Source: Glycine soja (taxonomy: Eukaryota > Streptophyta > Magnoliopsida > Fabales > Fabaceae). Taken from it: a DNA stretch of 64,000 nt. Location: the NCBI RefSeq assembly GCF_004193775.1, contig NC_041008.1, positions 5,968,731 through 6,032,730 of the forward strand, read 5' to 3'. Positions 1 through 12,100 of this stretch are shown piece after piece. Made by a program: the position numbers and the translations under genes. The number at the start of each line of letters is the position of its first letter. Position 1 is the stretch's first letter. The notes under the pieces are model-generated. The model was given only the letters and a program-made list of their open reading frames with translations. It was not told where the DNA came from and ran no database searches.

Positions 1-1990
1 AAAATATATTAAAAGATTCAATTTGACACCCATAATATATTAAAAAATTTAATTTGATCTCAAATTTTTTTAAAAAATTAATTTAATTTACAAATCATTT
101 AAAAACAGGCCAATATAATCTTTTTCGTCCAATTAAGTTATCGTTAGAATAACAAATTCAAACAATTTTTGTATACAAATAGTGACAACTACTATATTTA
201 TTATTAGTTTTAAAAAATAAAACGATTTTCATTCTTTTTTCTTCTTCTTCTTCACTTTCGGTTCTATTAATCCTCAAAAGGGTTTCACAAAGTGCTGTTT
301 AGGTGGATTAGATCTTGGCTTGTGGGTGCGTTAAGGTGGTGATGATGGAGTTGGAGCAGTAACGTTGGGGGCCTTAGTGGTGGCGTAGCGGTGTAGTGGT
401 TGTGCAGTGTTACTATTTGGGTGGGTTAGATATGGACTTGTGGATGTTGTTTGGGTGAGTTAAGATTGTGATGATGGAGTTGGTGTGGTAGGTGAAGGGT
501 GGCATATGGCATTGTGGTTGTGGTGGCCAAAGTGAAGAAGAAGAAGAAGAAACGATAATCGTTTTATTTTTAAAAATAATAATAAATATAACGATGGTTA
601 AAAATTATCATTCTTCATAAACAAAAGCCGCTGAAATGTGTTATCTTAACAACATCAACTCAATTGCATGAAAATAATCAAATTGGTCAGTTTTAAAATA
701 ATTTAGAATTAAATTAAACCTCTTAAAAATTTGGGAATTAAATTAAATCTTTTAACATAATTCGGTAATAATTAAACTTTCTTTTTTTAAGGATATTCCT
801 AGCTTTTGTATTAGTAGTCATGTATATTTTCATTATTTAACTATATGCTTTATAATATATAGTTTATTAGACCTATAACCCTATTCCAATGTAGGCTTTT
901 CTTTTTTACACTCAGGGATAGTTTCTTTTTTTTTGAAAAAATTATCAAAATGAGTATTTTTTGAATTTATTGTGGAATTTTGTACAAGTTGTGTTTTAAA
1001 AAACATGTCTTCTAATGAACCACAGGCTAGTGTGCACAAAAAAATGAAATGCATGGGTAATGGTCTGTCACTATCAAAATTTGAATTCCAGTAAAATGCT
1101 TTCTTAAACTAATTAATGGCAATTTACAGGACTTTTTATGCTAAAACTTCACCAAGCAATTAATATATTCATATTCTTATAGCACAATGGTGCGGTAGAC
1201 ATTGAATTTGAAGATATAGAGAAGAAAAAGAGATAAGCCTGCAAGGTTTTCCTGAATCCATTTTGATCTCTTCTTCGGGTTACTTTGGTCCATAACTTCA
1301 GTAAAGAACATCCTTTGTGTTCTTCAACATAAGCCATCTAGGATTACTTTTGGTGGACTTGGGAGAACGTACGTAAGAATTGTCTTTGGGAAATTAAATT
1401 CTGAAAAGAGGGGAGTGTAAGTAAATCATGGAATATATTTTCTAAAAAGAGGGTATGATTAAAATAAAAATAAGCGAAAGGGGAGTTTATTAACAAGAAG
1501 GGAAGGGGGTAAATAGCAATTGCCTCCCAAGTTACATCTTGTTAGAATTCATCATTTTGTCGGTGTTCCTGGGAACAAATTAAAGCAAAATTCTTTGCTA
1601 CGGAACAAAATGTACATTCAAACTTAGTATTTTTTTACGTTTTTTCTAATTTAACATTCATTTATAATTTTTAACACATGGTTTCTTGATATGATTTTAG
1701 TAAATGCACTTTGATTGAGTTATTGTGCCTAATCTGATAGGAGGTGTCTCGTGAGTATTGTGTTTGACGAACCAGTCAACACAACTGTTCCCTTCTCTAA
1801 GAATATAGTTGGAAAAAAAAATACTTAAGTCTGACATATCCATTTTGAGCGTCATTGTCTTCATTGTATTGTGATCATCAACATATATGTTAGGGATCAT
1901 TTGGATAAATTATTTTTATTATTTAAATAAATTATTTTGTAGCGTCCTGGTCTTCCAGTTGTATTGCGATTATCAAAATATATTTAAAAA
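1..1990. repeat. Dispersed direct-repeat block, copy 1 (NLR 5'-flank type)
   Basis: No gene is supported here. The sequence recurs at 7290-8916 plus 13460-13690 (upstream of NLR-1), and in shortened form at 52480-53520. A GGTGGTGATGATGG-rich stretch lies at 320-535. The tail (about 1585-1760) also recurs at 8735-8910, 53130-53310 and 56750-56870, the last two upstream of NLR-2. I infer that this block is an old NLR upstream flank copied without its gene. A 62-codon minus-strand reading frame at 1149-1337 has a diverged, interrupted counterpart at 8390-8490; I do not recognise the peptide. Confidence 0.7.
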
Positions 1991-2950
1991 TATCTTGAAT
2001 GAAAGAGTTATTGGATTGAATACACCTTGAGTCCACATGATAAGAAGCTCTTCAAGTTCTAACAATGATGATCAATCAATGATCTTGAATGCATGATATA
2101 TAAGCATGTTAATCTCTCATGAAAAATATGCATAACCTCTTGTTGACTCTTTACAAAAGTGAAAGATAACATTCCTAAAAGAGTCATACAAGAAAAAGAA
2201 CAAGAATGAATATTTATATATTTAACTAAAAAAAAATAGATTTAACATATTACCCAAACTTCTAATTGATTATTCCAATCAAAATAATCTTGTTCTACAT
2301 TTCCAAAAACGAGGTTATTGATCACAAATTGATAACTAATTATCTCAATCAACAAAGAACAACCTTAACTTCTTAAAAACAATGTAATCAATTACAACAT
2401 TTAGTAATCAGTTATTTCAACTTCTAGAGTTACTTAAGTTTTTAGAAGCAATATAATGAATTACAAGAAATGATAATTGAATATATTGATACACAGGGTC
2501 TTTTTTTTTTTTTGAAACAAACATTTTAATCGATTACATAATGTGATAATTGATTGTCCAATGGGACCTAGCAAAATTTCAACAAAGTCTTTGAACTTGT
2601 TCTAACATATTGTAATAGATTACATATACTAGTTATCGATTACCTTATGCAAAACATAACTTGCTTCGGAGACTTATGGATCAAGCAACATAAGAAACAT
2701 AAATGATTATCCCTAAACGTGATAAGAAAACTAATCTAAAGCACACAAGCCTAGCTAACACAAACAATATAATGCCACAAACATGTTAAATGTGTTTTGG
2801 GGTGCAAAATATTAAAATCAAAACTAAAATTGAGATAAAAGAGTCTTCAATCTTTTTTTTTTTATCTTAAGCCTTTAATTCATTAGAGAAAAGATACATT
2901 GACTAATCTAAAATTTGATTGAAAGGTAAGTAAAGCTTAACCAATAATTA
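1990..2950. repeat. Repeat block rich in TAATCGATTAC-like motifs
   Basis: No gene seen. The block matches 53500-54010 and 54350-54700, with a 0.34-kb segment inserted between those two parts. Between 2260 and 2650 it holds many imperfect copies of a near-palindromic TAATCGATTAC-type motif, for example near 2391, 2530 and 2635. This looks like decayed interspersed-repeat DNA, but no coding relic identifies the family. Confidence 0.55.
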
Positions 2951-2954
2951 TTTT

Positions 2955-3372
2955 CCTTAAAGATCAAATTCGGGTACTATTCAAACAATTCAACTTTAAC
3001 TTTAACGTATTAATTATTTATTTTCAATCACTTGATTAAAGAGTCTTCAATTTACACTCACCATAATATTTATAGTTCGAATAAAATTAAATTAAAAATT
3101 AGAGTATACTCATATATATATATATATATAATAACTTTTATTTTAATTTTTATCTTTAATTATTAATTTTAAAAGTATATAATGAATATAATATTAAAAA
3201 TTAATATGAAAATTGTCTAAATTAACATTTTATCATCAAAATTATATATAAATAGAATTAATGTTAGCAATTTAATTTTTTTAATTAAATGTAATTAGCT
3301 AGGAGCATTAAATTAAATTACATCCGATTGTTAAATAACCAATCTAATGATTAGAAACCTTCAGTTGAACTT

Positions 3373-3449
<77 letters not shown>

Positions 3450-5150
3450 AATATTTAACGTTATATATTATTATTTCTCATGAAATATATATTAGAGTAA
3501 CTAATGTAGAAAATGAACATAAGTAGTGATAAAACATTTAACATTACTACTTAAAATCAAAATTATCTAAATAAACATTTAATTATTATAATTGTATATT
3601 ATATCACGTTTTATTACTTAATATGAAAACTATCAAAATTATTTTTTTAATTATCAAATTATATACTACCCCCGTTCTTATTTATAAAAAACAAGTTATA
3701 CTATAAAAAGAAATAAAGATAATATTAAATAAGATTATTGTAAACAACATAATTTTGCATTAAATAAAATTGTTAAAAAATATATAATCATTGATTATTA
3801 TGAAGCTAAGGTTTCGATAATTGACAAACTTTTATTCAAGTATCTCTTACTATATATTTTTTGAATAGAAAAGTAACATTTACTATAAACTAGATTTTAA
3901 ATGCATGCATTGCAAAAATTTCTTTAATTTTTTTTATATTTTACTTAATACTTTTTAAAATATATATTTATCAATAAAATTATTATTTTTAAAAATATTT
4001 ATATTAAATTTGAGGAAGAAGATTATCTATATTCTTAATTAAGTTCATTTATAAATGCTTTAAAGGTATTTTCGCTAAAGATCGAATTTAGGTACTATTC
4101 AAACAATTCAACCATAAGTTTAACCTATTAATTATTTGTGTCTAATCGCTTGGTTAAAGAGTCTTCAATCTACACCTACCATAGTATTTATAGTTTGAAT
4201 AAAATTAAATTAAAAAATAAAGTATACTCATATATATATATATAATAACTTTTATTTTAATTTTTATCCTTAATTATTAATTTTAAAAGTATATAATAAA
4301 TATAATATTAAAAATTAATATAAAAAATGGTCTAAATTAACATTTTATCATCAAAATTATATATAAATAGAATTAATGTTAGCAATTTAATTTTTTTTAT
4401 TAAATGTAATTAGCTAGGAGCATTAAATTAAATTACATGCGACTACTATTACAAAGTTAAATAATCAATCTAATGATTAGAAAACTTCAGTTGGACTTTA
4501 TTATAGATATATATATAGAGAGAGGAGAGATAATATTTAACGCTATATATTATTATTTCTCATGAAATATATATTAGAGTAAGTAATGTAGAAAATGAGC
4601 ATAAGTAGTGATAAAACATTTAACATTACTACTTAAAATCAAAATTATCTAAATAAACATTTAATTATAATAATTGTATATTATATAGTGTTTTATTGAA
4701 AACTATCAAATTTATTTTTTTAATTATCAAATTATATAGTACCTCGTTCTTATTTATAAAAAAAAGTTATGCTATAAAAATAAATAAAGATAATATTAAA
4801 TAAGATTATTATAAACAACATAATTTTGCATTAAACAAAATTGTTTAAAAAATATATAATCATTGATTATTATGAAACTAAGGTTTCGATAATTTTCAAG
4901 TATCTCTTACTATATTTTTGTAATAAAAAAGTATGATTTACTCTAAACTAGATTTTAAATCCATGCATTGCAAAAATATCTTTAAATTTTGTTATTTTAC
5001 TTAATACTTTTTAAAATATATATTTATCAATAAAATTTTTGTTTTTTAAAATATTTATATTAAATTTGAGGAAAAATATTATCTATATTCTTAATTAAGT
5101 TCATTTATAAATGCTTTAAATGTGTTTATTGTAAAAAAATATTTCTAGAA
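2955..5150. repeat. 1.1-kb tandem duplication
   Basis: Two head-to-tail units lie at about 2955-4072 and 4073-5150, with a period near 1,118 bp measured from the shared motif at 2973 and 4091. They align over most of their length with substitutions and small indels. A single diverged copy lies at about 54700-55560. Unit 1 carries a longer TA/GA microsatellite than unit 2. No open frame of note is seen. Confidence 0.8.
3379..3442. repeat. Compound (TA)n(GA)n microsatellite
   Basis: An uninterrupted TA run (3379-3407) passes directly into a GA run (3407-3442). The matching positions in unit 2 (about 4504-4526) and near 54886-54903 have much shorter TA and GA runs, so this copy has expanded. 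Confidence 0.95.
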
Positions 5151-5159
5151 TTGTTGAAT

Positions 5160-5560
5160 AGTGTGATTTTATTAATTAAATATGGTCGTTAATTATGTTT
5201 AAATGTTTATTTATTTATTTATTTTTAAAAGATGTTTGTAATCTCGGAAAAAGAAAAAATGAGTTGGTTTTCTTATATAGAATCCTCATATGAATAATAC
5301 ATACATTTTTTGTATTGTTACATTTAAAATGTTTGATTAGTGTTTGAGTCATGTGGTACTATTGCTTGTAACATAGGTTTAGTGGTTCTAGAACCATTTG
5401 CAATTTCTTTAAAATTATTACCTGAATGGTCGTATACAGTGTCCATTAAGTTATTGAGCGTTGTTTTAATGATTTCAGTATTTACAAGATTATTAAGAGT
5501 GTTCTTTTCGGAGAATGTTAATAAACTCGATTTTGAACAAACAATTGACATTTATCATTA
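5160..5560. repeat. Repeat block shared with 55560-55770
   Basis: The segment matches 55560-55770 up to about 5405 and then diverges. Open frames on both strands (5340-5561 plus, 5324-5551 minus) overlap and show no recognisable domain. They are probably chance or relic frames next to the LINE-like relic described at 6260-6420. Confidence 0.5.
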
Positions 5561-6259
5561 AATTTATTAATATAAGAAGGATTACTATATATGTTTCAAA
5601 CTTTATAAGGATTACTAATCATTAAAATTGTTACCGTTGTCTTTATATGTAGAAAAGAGGATATTTTTTCACCTATATTAAGAGTATGCAAGTCATATTT
5701 ATTTTTTGCATTTAGTAGGATTATATTGGTTTTTTAAACTTTAATATTAATAATAATAAAATATGCATAACGGTTAATTATAAGATATTCTGATTTTTTT
5801 TATAAGTTGATGAAAAGGGCATTTAGTAGGATTATTGATTTTTTTGTTGTTGTTCAAAATGGGAAAAGATACATATTTGGTAAAACATACAAACAACTAT
5901 GCTTTTGTATTATTAGATTTATTTAACTATAAGCTTTATAATTTATAGTTTCTTATACCATATGTTTGTTTATCATATTATATAGTAACTCTTAATACTT
6001 AGAATTATCTTCGTACGGCTAAATCTTACAAAATACAATTTTTTTTACAATTATGAGAGACATAGAAAGAAATAGTAAAAAGTAATTAGGAGTAAAATGA
6101 ATAATATAAAAGAGAAAAATAGAAGAATTTTTTATATAAAAATTAAAATTAATAATAAAAACATACTGTACAAATAATGCTACTTTTACTTATCCATTAC
6201 TTAACCAAGCCGTACAATTATTAATTAGAATTTATAAAATATATTGAATAATATTGTTT
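5561..6259. other. AT-rich spacer, nothing recognised
   Basis: This AT-rich stretch is absent from the homologous block at 55.77 kb, where the flanking parts lie much closer together. It is therefore either an insertion in this copy or a deletion in the other. No terminal repeats or target-site duplication were found by eye. Confidence 0.45.
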
Positions 6260-6420
6260 TGAAGAAGCATTCTCTCCCTGTATTCACACCCCTCCTCCAA
6301 AGGTTGTTCCTCTACCAATCCTCTTTGAAAAACCAGAAATCCAATTGGCATCAGTGTCTATGACAGAACATTGAAGCATATCACACAGAATATGAGAAAC
6401 CTTATCTATTAATTTAGTGT
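6260..6420 (-). pseudogene. RNase H-like relic of a non-LTR retrotransposon
   Basis: Read on the minus strand, the segment encodes a short peptide containing the motif NWISGFSKRIGRGTTF preceded by acidic residues. This resembles the start of the RNase H-like domain (RVT_3 type) common in plant LINE-type retrotransposons. It is a fragment of some 30-40 codons with no start and no flanking reverse transcriptase. A second copy at 55780-55935 extends the similarity with an AELW-EVLEGL stretch, which supports the assignment. Family assignment is by motif memory only. Confidence 0.45.
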
Positions 6421-6559
6421 TGTCATCAACCCATTAATCATGCCAAACACTAGCAATGGACTCCCACAGAAATGAGTCTGAATTTTAAACAATTAAAGAG
6501 CTCGGATTGTTGTCATTTCTGCCATATTTTCCTTTTAACACTTGCACCCACAAGCTATC

Positions 6560-7260
6560 ACTTCTGATCGAGTATGTCTTCTGGTTTCTTTCGTCATGCT
6601 CTGAGTATTCTCTTGCTTTTTAACTTGATCTTGGTTTTCTTCGGACTAGTAGTACGCCATCCATATGCTTAAATCATGTTTAGCTTGCCAACATATTTCA
6701 GCTTTCTTCCTAAATCTGCTCTTTCTTTCTCACATTCAGTTTATTGCTTAGGATTTGGAATAGTGACAAGTAAAGACAAATCACAACTCACGGGCATCCA
6801 ATTCCAAGAATAGAGGTTTGTTCCCTTCTTTATAGCTTATTATATTGCCTACTTCTTTTGTTCATTTATTTAAGATTTGAAAAAATTTCACTCATAAAGA
6901 TGGATATATAAAGTTCTCGTTTAGATCTTTCAACTCTCATGGCTAATTTAACCAAAAAATAATATATTATAATTTAAGCCCCACTTTAATTTGTAGCTCT
7001 TTAACAAAATTTTGACAAAATTCATTTCATTCAAATGTCCAATAATAAGCTTTACGAGGCAGCAGCTTCAAAAGGAGGGGAATATTCAGAGGAAAAGAAA
7101 GAGTAGTTGTTGAACAACAAGAGCTTTCCTCATTCTTAGTTTATCTCACAAGGAAGGTAAGATCCTTAACACCCTTACCGCAGTTACTTGCCGCCTCAAT
7201 CCATTGCTGAAATGAATGCTCATAAATAAATATATTTGCAGGCTACGAATCTCTGCTCCT
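6560..7260. repeat. Repeat block shared with 51735-52450
   Basis: The block matches 51735-52450, and its second half also matches 54030-54345, giving three copies of the part around 6940-7200. On the minus strand at about 7134-7215 it shows a decayed frame containing KDLTFLVR then TKNEESSC, which stays open in the 52.3-kb copy. I do not recognise this peptide. A single unit resembling the 30-bp minisatellite at 51541 is visible near 6538-6565. Confidence 0.65.
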
Positions 7261-7289
7261 AGATTTTTGTTTCTTAATTATCAATTTAG

Positions 7290-8911
7290 TCTCTAAATTA
7301 TATTAAAAGATTTAATTTGATTCCAAATTTTTAAATAATTTAATTTAATTTCTATATTATTTTAAAATAGATTAATTTGATCATTTTTGTCCAGTGATTA
7401 GTATAACAAATTTCAGCGGCTTTTATTTATGAACAGTGGAATTATTATATTTATTATTAATTGAAAAAATAAAACAATTTTCATTTCTTTTTCTTCTTCC
7501 CTTTTGCTTTGTTTCATCCTCGGAAGGCGGTGGTGTAGGGTGTTGTATAGGTGGATTAGATTTCAACTTTTGAGTGAGTGGTTTGAGTGGATTAAGGTGG
7601 TGGTGGTAATAGCCAAAGTGGGTAGCGGGGGAGAAAAAGAAAAAAAAAATGAGAATTATTTTATTTTTTAAAATAATAATAAATATAGTGACCGATGAAG
7701 AAGAAATGAAAATCATTTTATTTTTTAAAACAATAATACATATAATTATGGTAAAAACTCGTCACTGTTTTGTAAACAAAATCAGTTGAAATCTGCTATC
7801 TTACCGACCAACCTAATTAGATGGAAAAAAAAAGCATATTGGTCTGTTTTTTCTGTTTTACAATAATTTGTTACTAAAGTAAACTTTTAAAAAATTTGGG
7901 AATAAATTAAACCTTTTTAAAAATAATTTAGTAACCAAGTTAATAATTAAGTTTTTTTTAAGGATGCTCCAAACTTTTGAATTTATAGTGACGTATATTT
8001 TCATTAATTAACTATATGCTTTAGAATATACAGTTTATTAGACCTATAACCGTATTCCAATTTAGGCTTTTTTTACCTAACAGTGGTAGTTTTTTTGAAA
8101 AATCTATCAACATGAGTAATTTTTGAATTTATTACGGAGTTATGAATAAGTTATGTCTTAAAACACAACTTTTAATAAACCACATGCTAGTGTGCACAAA
8201 ATAAATGAAATGCATGGATAAATGCACTGTCATCGTGATCTCAAAATCTGAATTCCAACTAATGCTTTCTAAAACTAATTAATGACAATTTACAGGACTT
8301 TTTATGCTAAAAATTTGCCAAGCAATATATTCAGATTCTTATAGCACAGCGGTAGACATTGAATTTGAAGATATAGAGATAAAAAAAAAAAAAGATAAGC
8401 TTATAAGTTTTTCCTGAAGTCATTTTGATCTCTTCTTGGGGTTAGTTTGTTCCATAAAGAACATCCTTTGTCTTCTTCAACCCAAGCCATATAGAATTAC
8501 TTTTGGCGGGACATGGGAGAACAGTAAGAATTGTCTTTGGGAAATTAAATTCTGAAAAAAAGGGAGTACTGTAAATAAATTCGGGAATATATTTTCTAGA
8601 AAGAGGGTATGATTTAAAAGAAAAAGTGAAAGGGGAGTTTATTAGCAAGATGGGAAAGGGGGTAAATAGCAACTGCCTCCCAAGTTACATCTTGTTAGAA
8701 TTCATAATTTTGTTGGTGTTCCTGGGAACAAAAGCAAATATTTTTGCTACGGACCAAAATATAGATTCAAACTTGGTATCTTTTTCATGTTTTTTTCAAA
8801 TTTAACATTCATTTATAATTTTTAACACATGATTTCTTGATACAATTTTAGTAAATGCACTTTGATTGAGCTATTGTTCCAAATCTGGTAGGAGGTGTCA
8901 CGTGAGCATTG
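7290..8911. repeat. Dispersed repeat block, copy 2; 5' flank of NLR-1
   Basis: This is the copy of the 1-1760 block that lies just upstream of NLR-1. It is interrupted by the Ty1-copia element at 8917 and continues at 13465. The minus-strand frames at 7423-7716 and 8442-8672 are low-complexity or unrecognised and are not called as genes. Confidence 0.65.
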
Positions 8912-8916
8912 TTTTT

Positions 8917-9097
8917 TGTTAAGTAGTGTGTAGTATAAAAGCTTAGTGTGATTAGTTTGATTAGTAAGTGGACAACTACTATAAGTAGTGTGTAATAGCA
9001 TTCTGTTAAATAGTTAATGAGAATAAGTCATTCTTTCATCATCTGTGCTAGCATTCCATCTTTCTCTCTCAGCTCTCTCTCTTTAGTTTCCTTAACA
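8917..9097 (+). repeat. 5' LTR of element 1
   Basis: The 181-bp repeat starts TGTTAAG and ends CTTAACA, a perfect 7-bp terminal inverted repeat. A TATAAAA box lies at 8934-8940. Compared with the 3' LTR, about seven substitutions are visible, all transitions. Confidence 0.96.
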
Positions 9098-9100
9098 AAG

Positions 9101-9113
9101 TGGTATCAGAGCC
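9101..9113 (+). promoter_or_regulatory. Primer-binding site of element 1
   Basis: TGGTATCAGAGCC is complementary to the 3' end of plant initiator tRNA-Met. It lies three bases after the left LTR, the usual spacing for plant copia elements. Confidence 0.95.
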
Positions 9114-9142
9114 AAATCAAGATCCATATGTGATCTGTGACC

Positions 9143-12100
9143 ATGGTCCATAAAAGCTCAGCCATCTCTCTCCCCACAACCCTCCCCATCCTCGACGGCA
9201 AGAACTGGAGCCGGTGGTGCATCCAGATGCGCGTGATTCTTGGGTATCAGGAGGTTCTGGAGATTGTGGAGGAGGGATTCCCGGCGCTCGGCGAAGCACC
9301 CACCGCTACAGAACGCACCGCCTTCAAGGAGAACAAGAAGCGGGACTGCAAGGCGATGTACATCCTTCATCAATGCGTAGATGAAGTCCATTTTGAGAAG
9401 ATCGCTGAGGCATCCAGTGCTCATGCGGCTTGGGAAATCCTGGAAACGGCGAATGAGGGAGCGGCGAAGGTTAAGAAGGTGAAATTGCAGACAATGCGAT
9501 GACAATACGGGCTGATGGCGATGGAGGACTCCGAGACAATTGCAGCGTTCTTCAATCGCGTGCTTGTCCTCACGAATGCGATGAAGGCATACAGTGAGGA
9601 ATTGAAGACCTTGACGATTGTTGAGAAGATCTTGCGGTGTTTGGCTCCAAGATTCGACCATGTGGTTGTTGCCATGGAAGAATCCGGGAAGGTGGAGTCC
9701 ATGACGATTGCTGCGCTTCAAGGTTCTCTCGAAGCTCACAAACAACGCCTACTAGAGTGTACCACAGGTCGAGCTTCGGATCAGGCCCTGCAAGCCCAGT
9801 CTTCACGAAAGAACGATTTTCACCGCAAAGGCAACAATAGGAGCAAAGTGAAAGGCAAAGAATACAAAAGTTCATCAAGAAAGGGTTCTGGGAATCATGA
9901 ACCCTCAAAATCTGATCAAGAGCCAGCTGAATCATCAGGGCGTAGAAATGGGGGAAATCAAAGGTATCAGGGTAAGAAGAAAGTGATTGATCGCAAGAAG
10001 CTGAGGTGTTACAATTGTAACAAGATTGGTTATTTCTCCTCTGAGTGTAATGCCCCTGCCCAAGAAAATCATCATGATGGACATGGTGGTGATGGAGCCA
10101 ATTTGCTCAAAGATGATGGCGATCTTGATGAAGATCCTCCTGTGATGATGATGATGACCACCAATTCAGATTCTGGCAGTTCAAGAACATGGTATTTGGA
10201 TTCTAGTTGCTCGAATCACATGACAGGGCATAGGAATTGGCTGGTAAATTTTGATGATTCAAAAAGAAGTGTCATTCGATTAGCTGACAATAGAACAATT
10301 GCTGCTCAAGGAATGGGAGATGTCCTGATATCTAAGAAGGAGGGAAGCAATGCTCTCCTCTCAGATGTCTTGTTTGTTCTAGGTATGAAGAGTAATCTGG
10401 TGAGCATTGGTCAATTGGTTGAAAAAGGATTCAAACTGAAATGTGAAGGAGTTTTGGAGTTGTTTGATCAACAAGGGAAGAGAATGTTGAAGATTCCACT
10501 TGCCCAGAACAGAACCTTTCAAGTGGATCTTTCGGTCACTGAATCTCAGTGTATGTCAGCTAAAATTCTGGATAGTGATACTTGGCTTTGGCACCTCAGA
10601 CTAGGGCATTTGAATTTCAAAGGAATGAACATGTTAAGATCCAAAGGCATGGTTCGTGGTCTGCCATCTATTACCATTCCAAAAAAGGTATGTGAAAATT
10701 GCATTTTTAGCAAACAACCTAGAAGTTCATTCAACAGCTTTACACACTCTAGGTCTCAGAATTTGTTGGATGCTGTATACTCTGATTGTTGTGGTCCTTT
10801 TGATACACCTTCACTTGGGAACAATAAGTACTTTATGAGCTTTGTTGATGAATTCAGTAGGAAATTATGGTTGTATATGCTGAAGCTCAAGAGTGAAGTG
10901 TTTGAGACTTTTAAAATATTTAAAAGTATGGTTGAAAAGCAGTAAGGGAAAAGCATTAAAATTCTGAGAACAGATGGAAGAGGAGAGTTTTGCTCTACAG
11001 AGATGTCCAATTATTGCAAGGAACATGGCATTGTTCATGAGATAACATCACCCTATACTCCTCAGCATAATGGTATTGCTGAGAGGAGGAATAGGACTGT
11101 GCTTAACATGGTGAGAAGCATGCTAAGAAGCAAGCAACTTCCTCACAAATTTTGGGGAGAAGCTGCTACAATTGCTGCCTATGTTCTTAATAGGTGTCCA
11201 ACACAAAGGCTCATTGGCATGGTCCTTGAGAAAGCCTGGACTGGAAGGAAACCATCTGTGAGTCACTTCAAAGTGTTTGGATCATTGTGTTTCAAACATG
11301 TTCCTGACCAGAGAAGGAAGAAATTGGATTCCAAGTCAGAGGTGATGATTTTTGTTGGGTATAATCCCACAGGCTCATATAGACTGTATGATCCTAATGC
11401 ACATCAAATTGTGTACAATAGAGATGTCTATGTTGATGAACAAAGATCATGGAAGGATTATACTAAAAATTTCAGTGTTTCAAGAAGACAAGTGCAGCTC
11501 AATTGGGATAACTCTGAGGTGATTAATGATCCTACAAGGTTCAATCATGATGCATCCCCAGCAGGAGTCAGAGGAAGACCAGTAAGAAATAGACAACAAC
11601 CAGTGAGACTGCAAGATTATGAGTTGTTTCCTCATAATGCAGTGACTAATGATGGTGATTTGATCCATTTAGCACTCCAATCTGACATAGAGTCAATCAG
11701 CTTTGATGAAGCCATCAACAGTGAGGTATGGAGGAAAGCTATGACTGAAGAAATTAAATCAATTGAAAGGAATAAGACATGGGAATTGGTGGTTTTACCT
11801 CAGAATAAGAAGCCTATTTCAGTGAAATGGGTCTACAAGACCAAACTCAATCCAGATGGCACTATATCTAAGCACAAAGCTAGATTAGTGGCTAGAGGGT
11901 TTCTTCAGGAGCAAGGCATTGATTATAAAGAGGTGTTTGCACCGGTTGCCAGATTTGAGACAATTAGACTCATTGTGGCTTTAGCAAATCTAAATCATTG
12001 GGATCTCTAGCAATTAGATGTTAAGTCAGCATTTCTCAATGGTCCACTTGATGAGGAAGTTTACATCATGCAGCCACCTGGATATGAGAGGAAAGGTGAG

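Noticed and set aside
7423..7716. 97-codon minus-strand frame rich in Phe, His and Pro
   Set aside because: It is produced by GGTGG-type and poly-A/T simple sequence, starts in a repeat block and has no counterpart frame in the other copies.
9158..9745. 195-codon minus-strand frame
   Set aside because: It lies antisense to the copia gag region, whose plus frame has clear family motifs; the minus frame has none.
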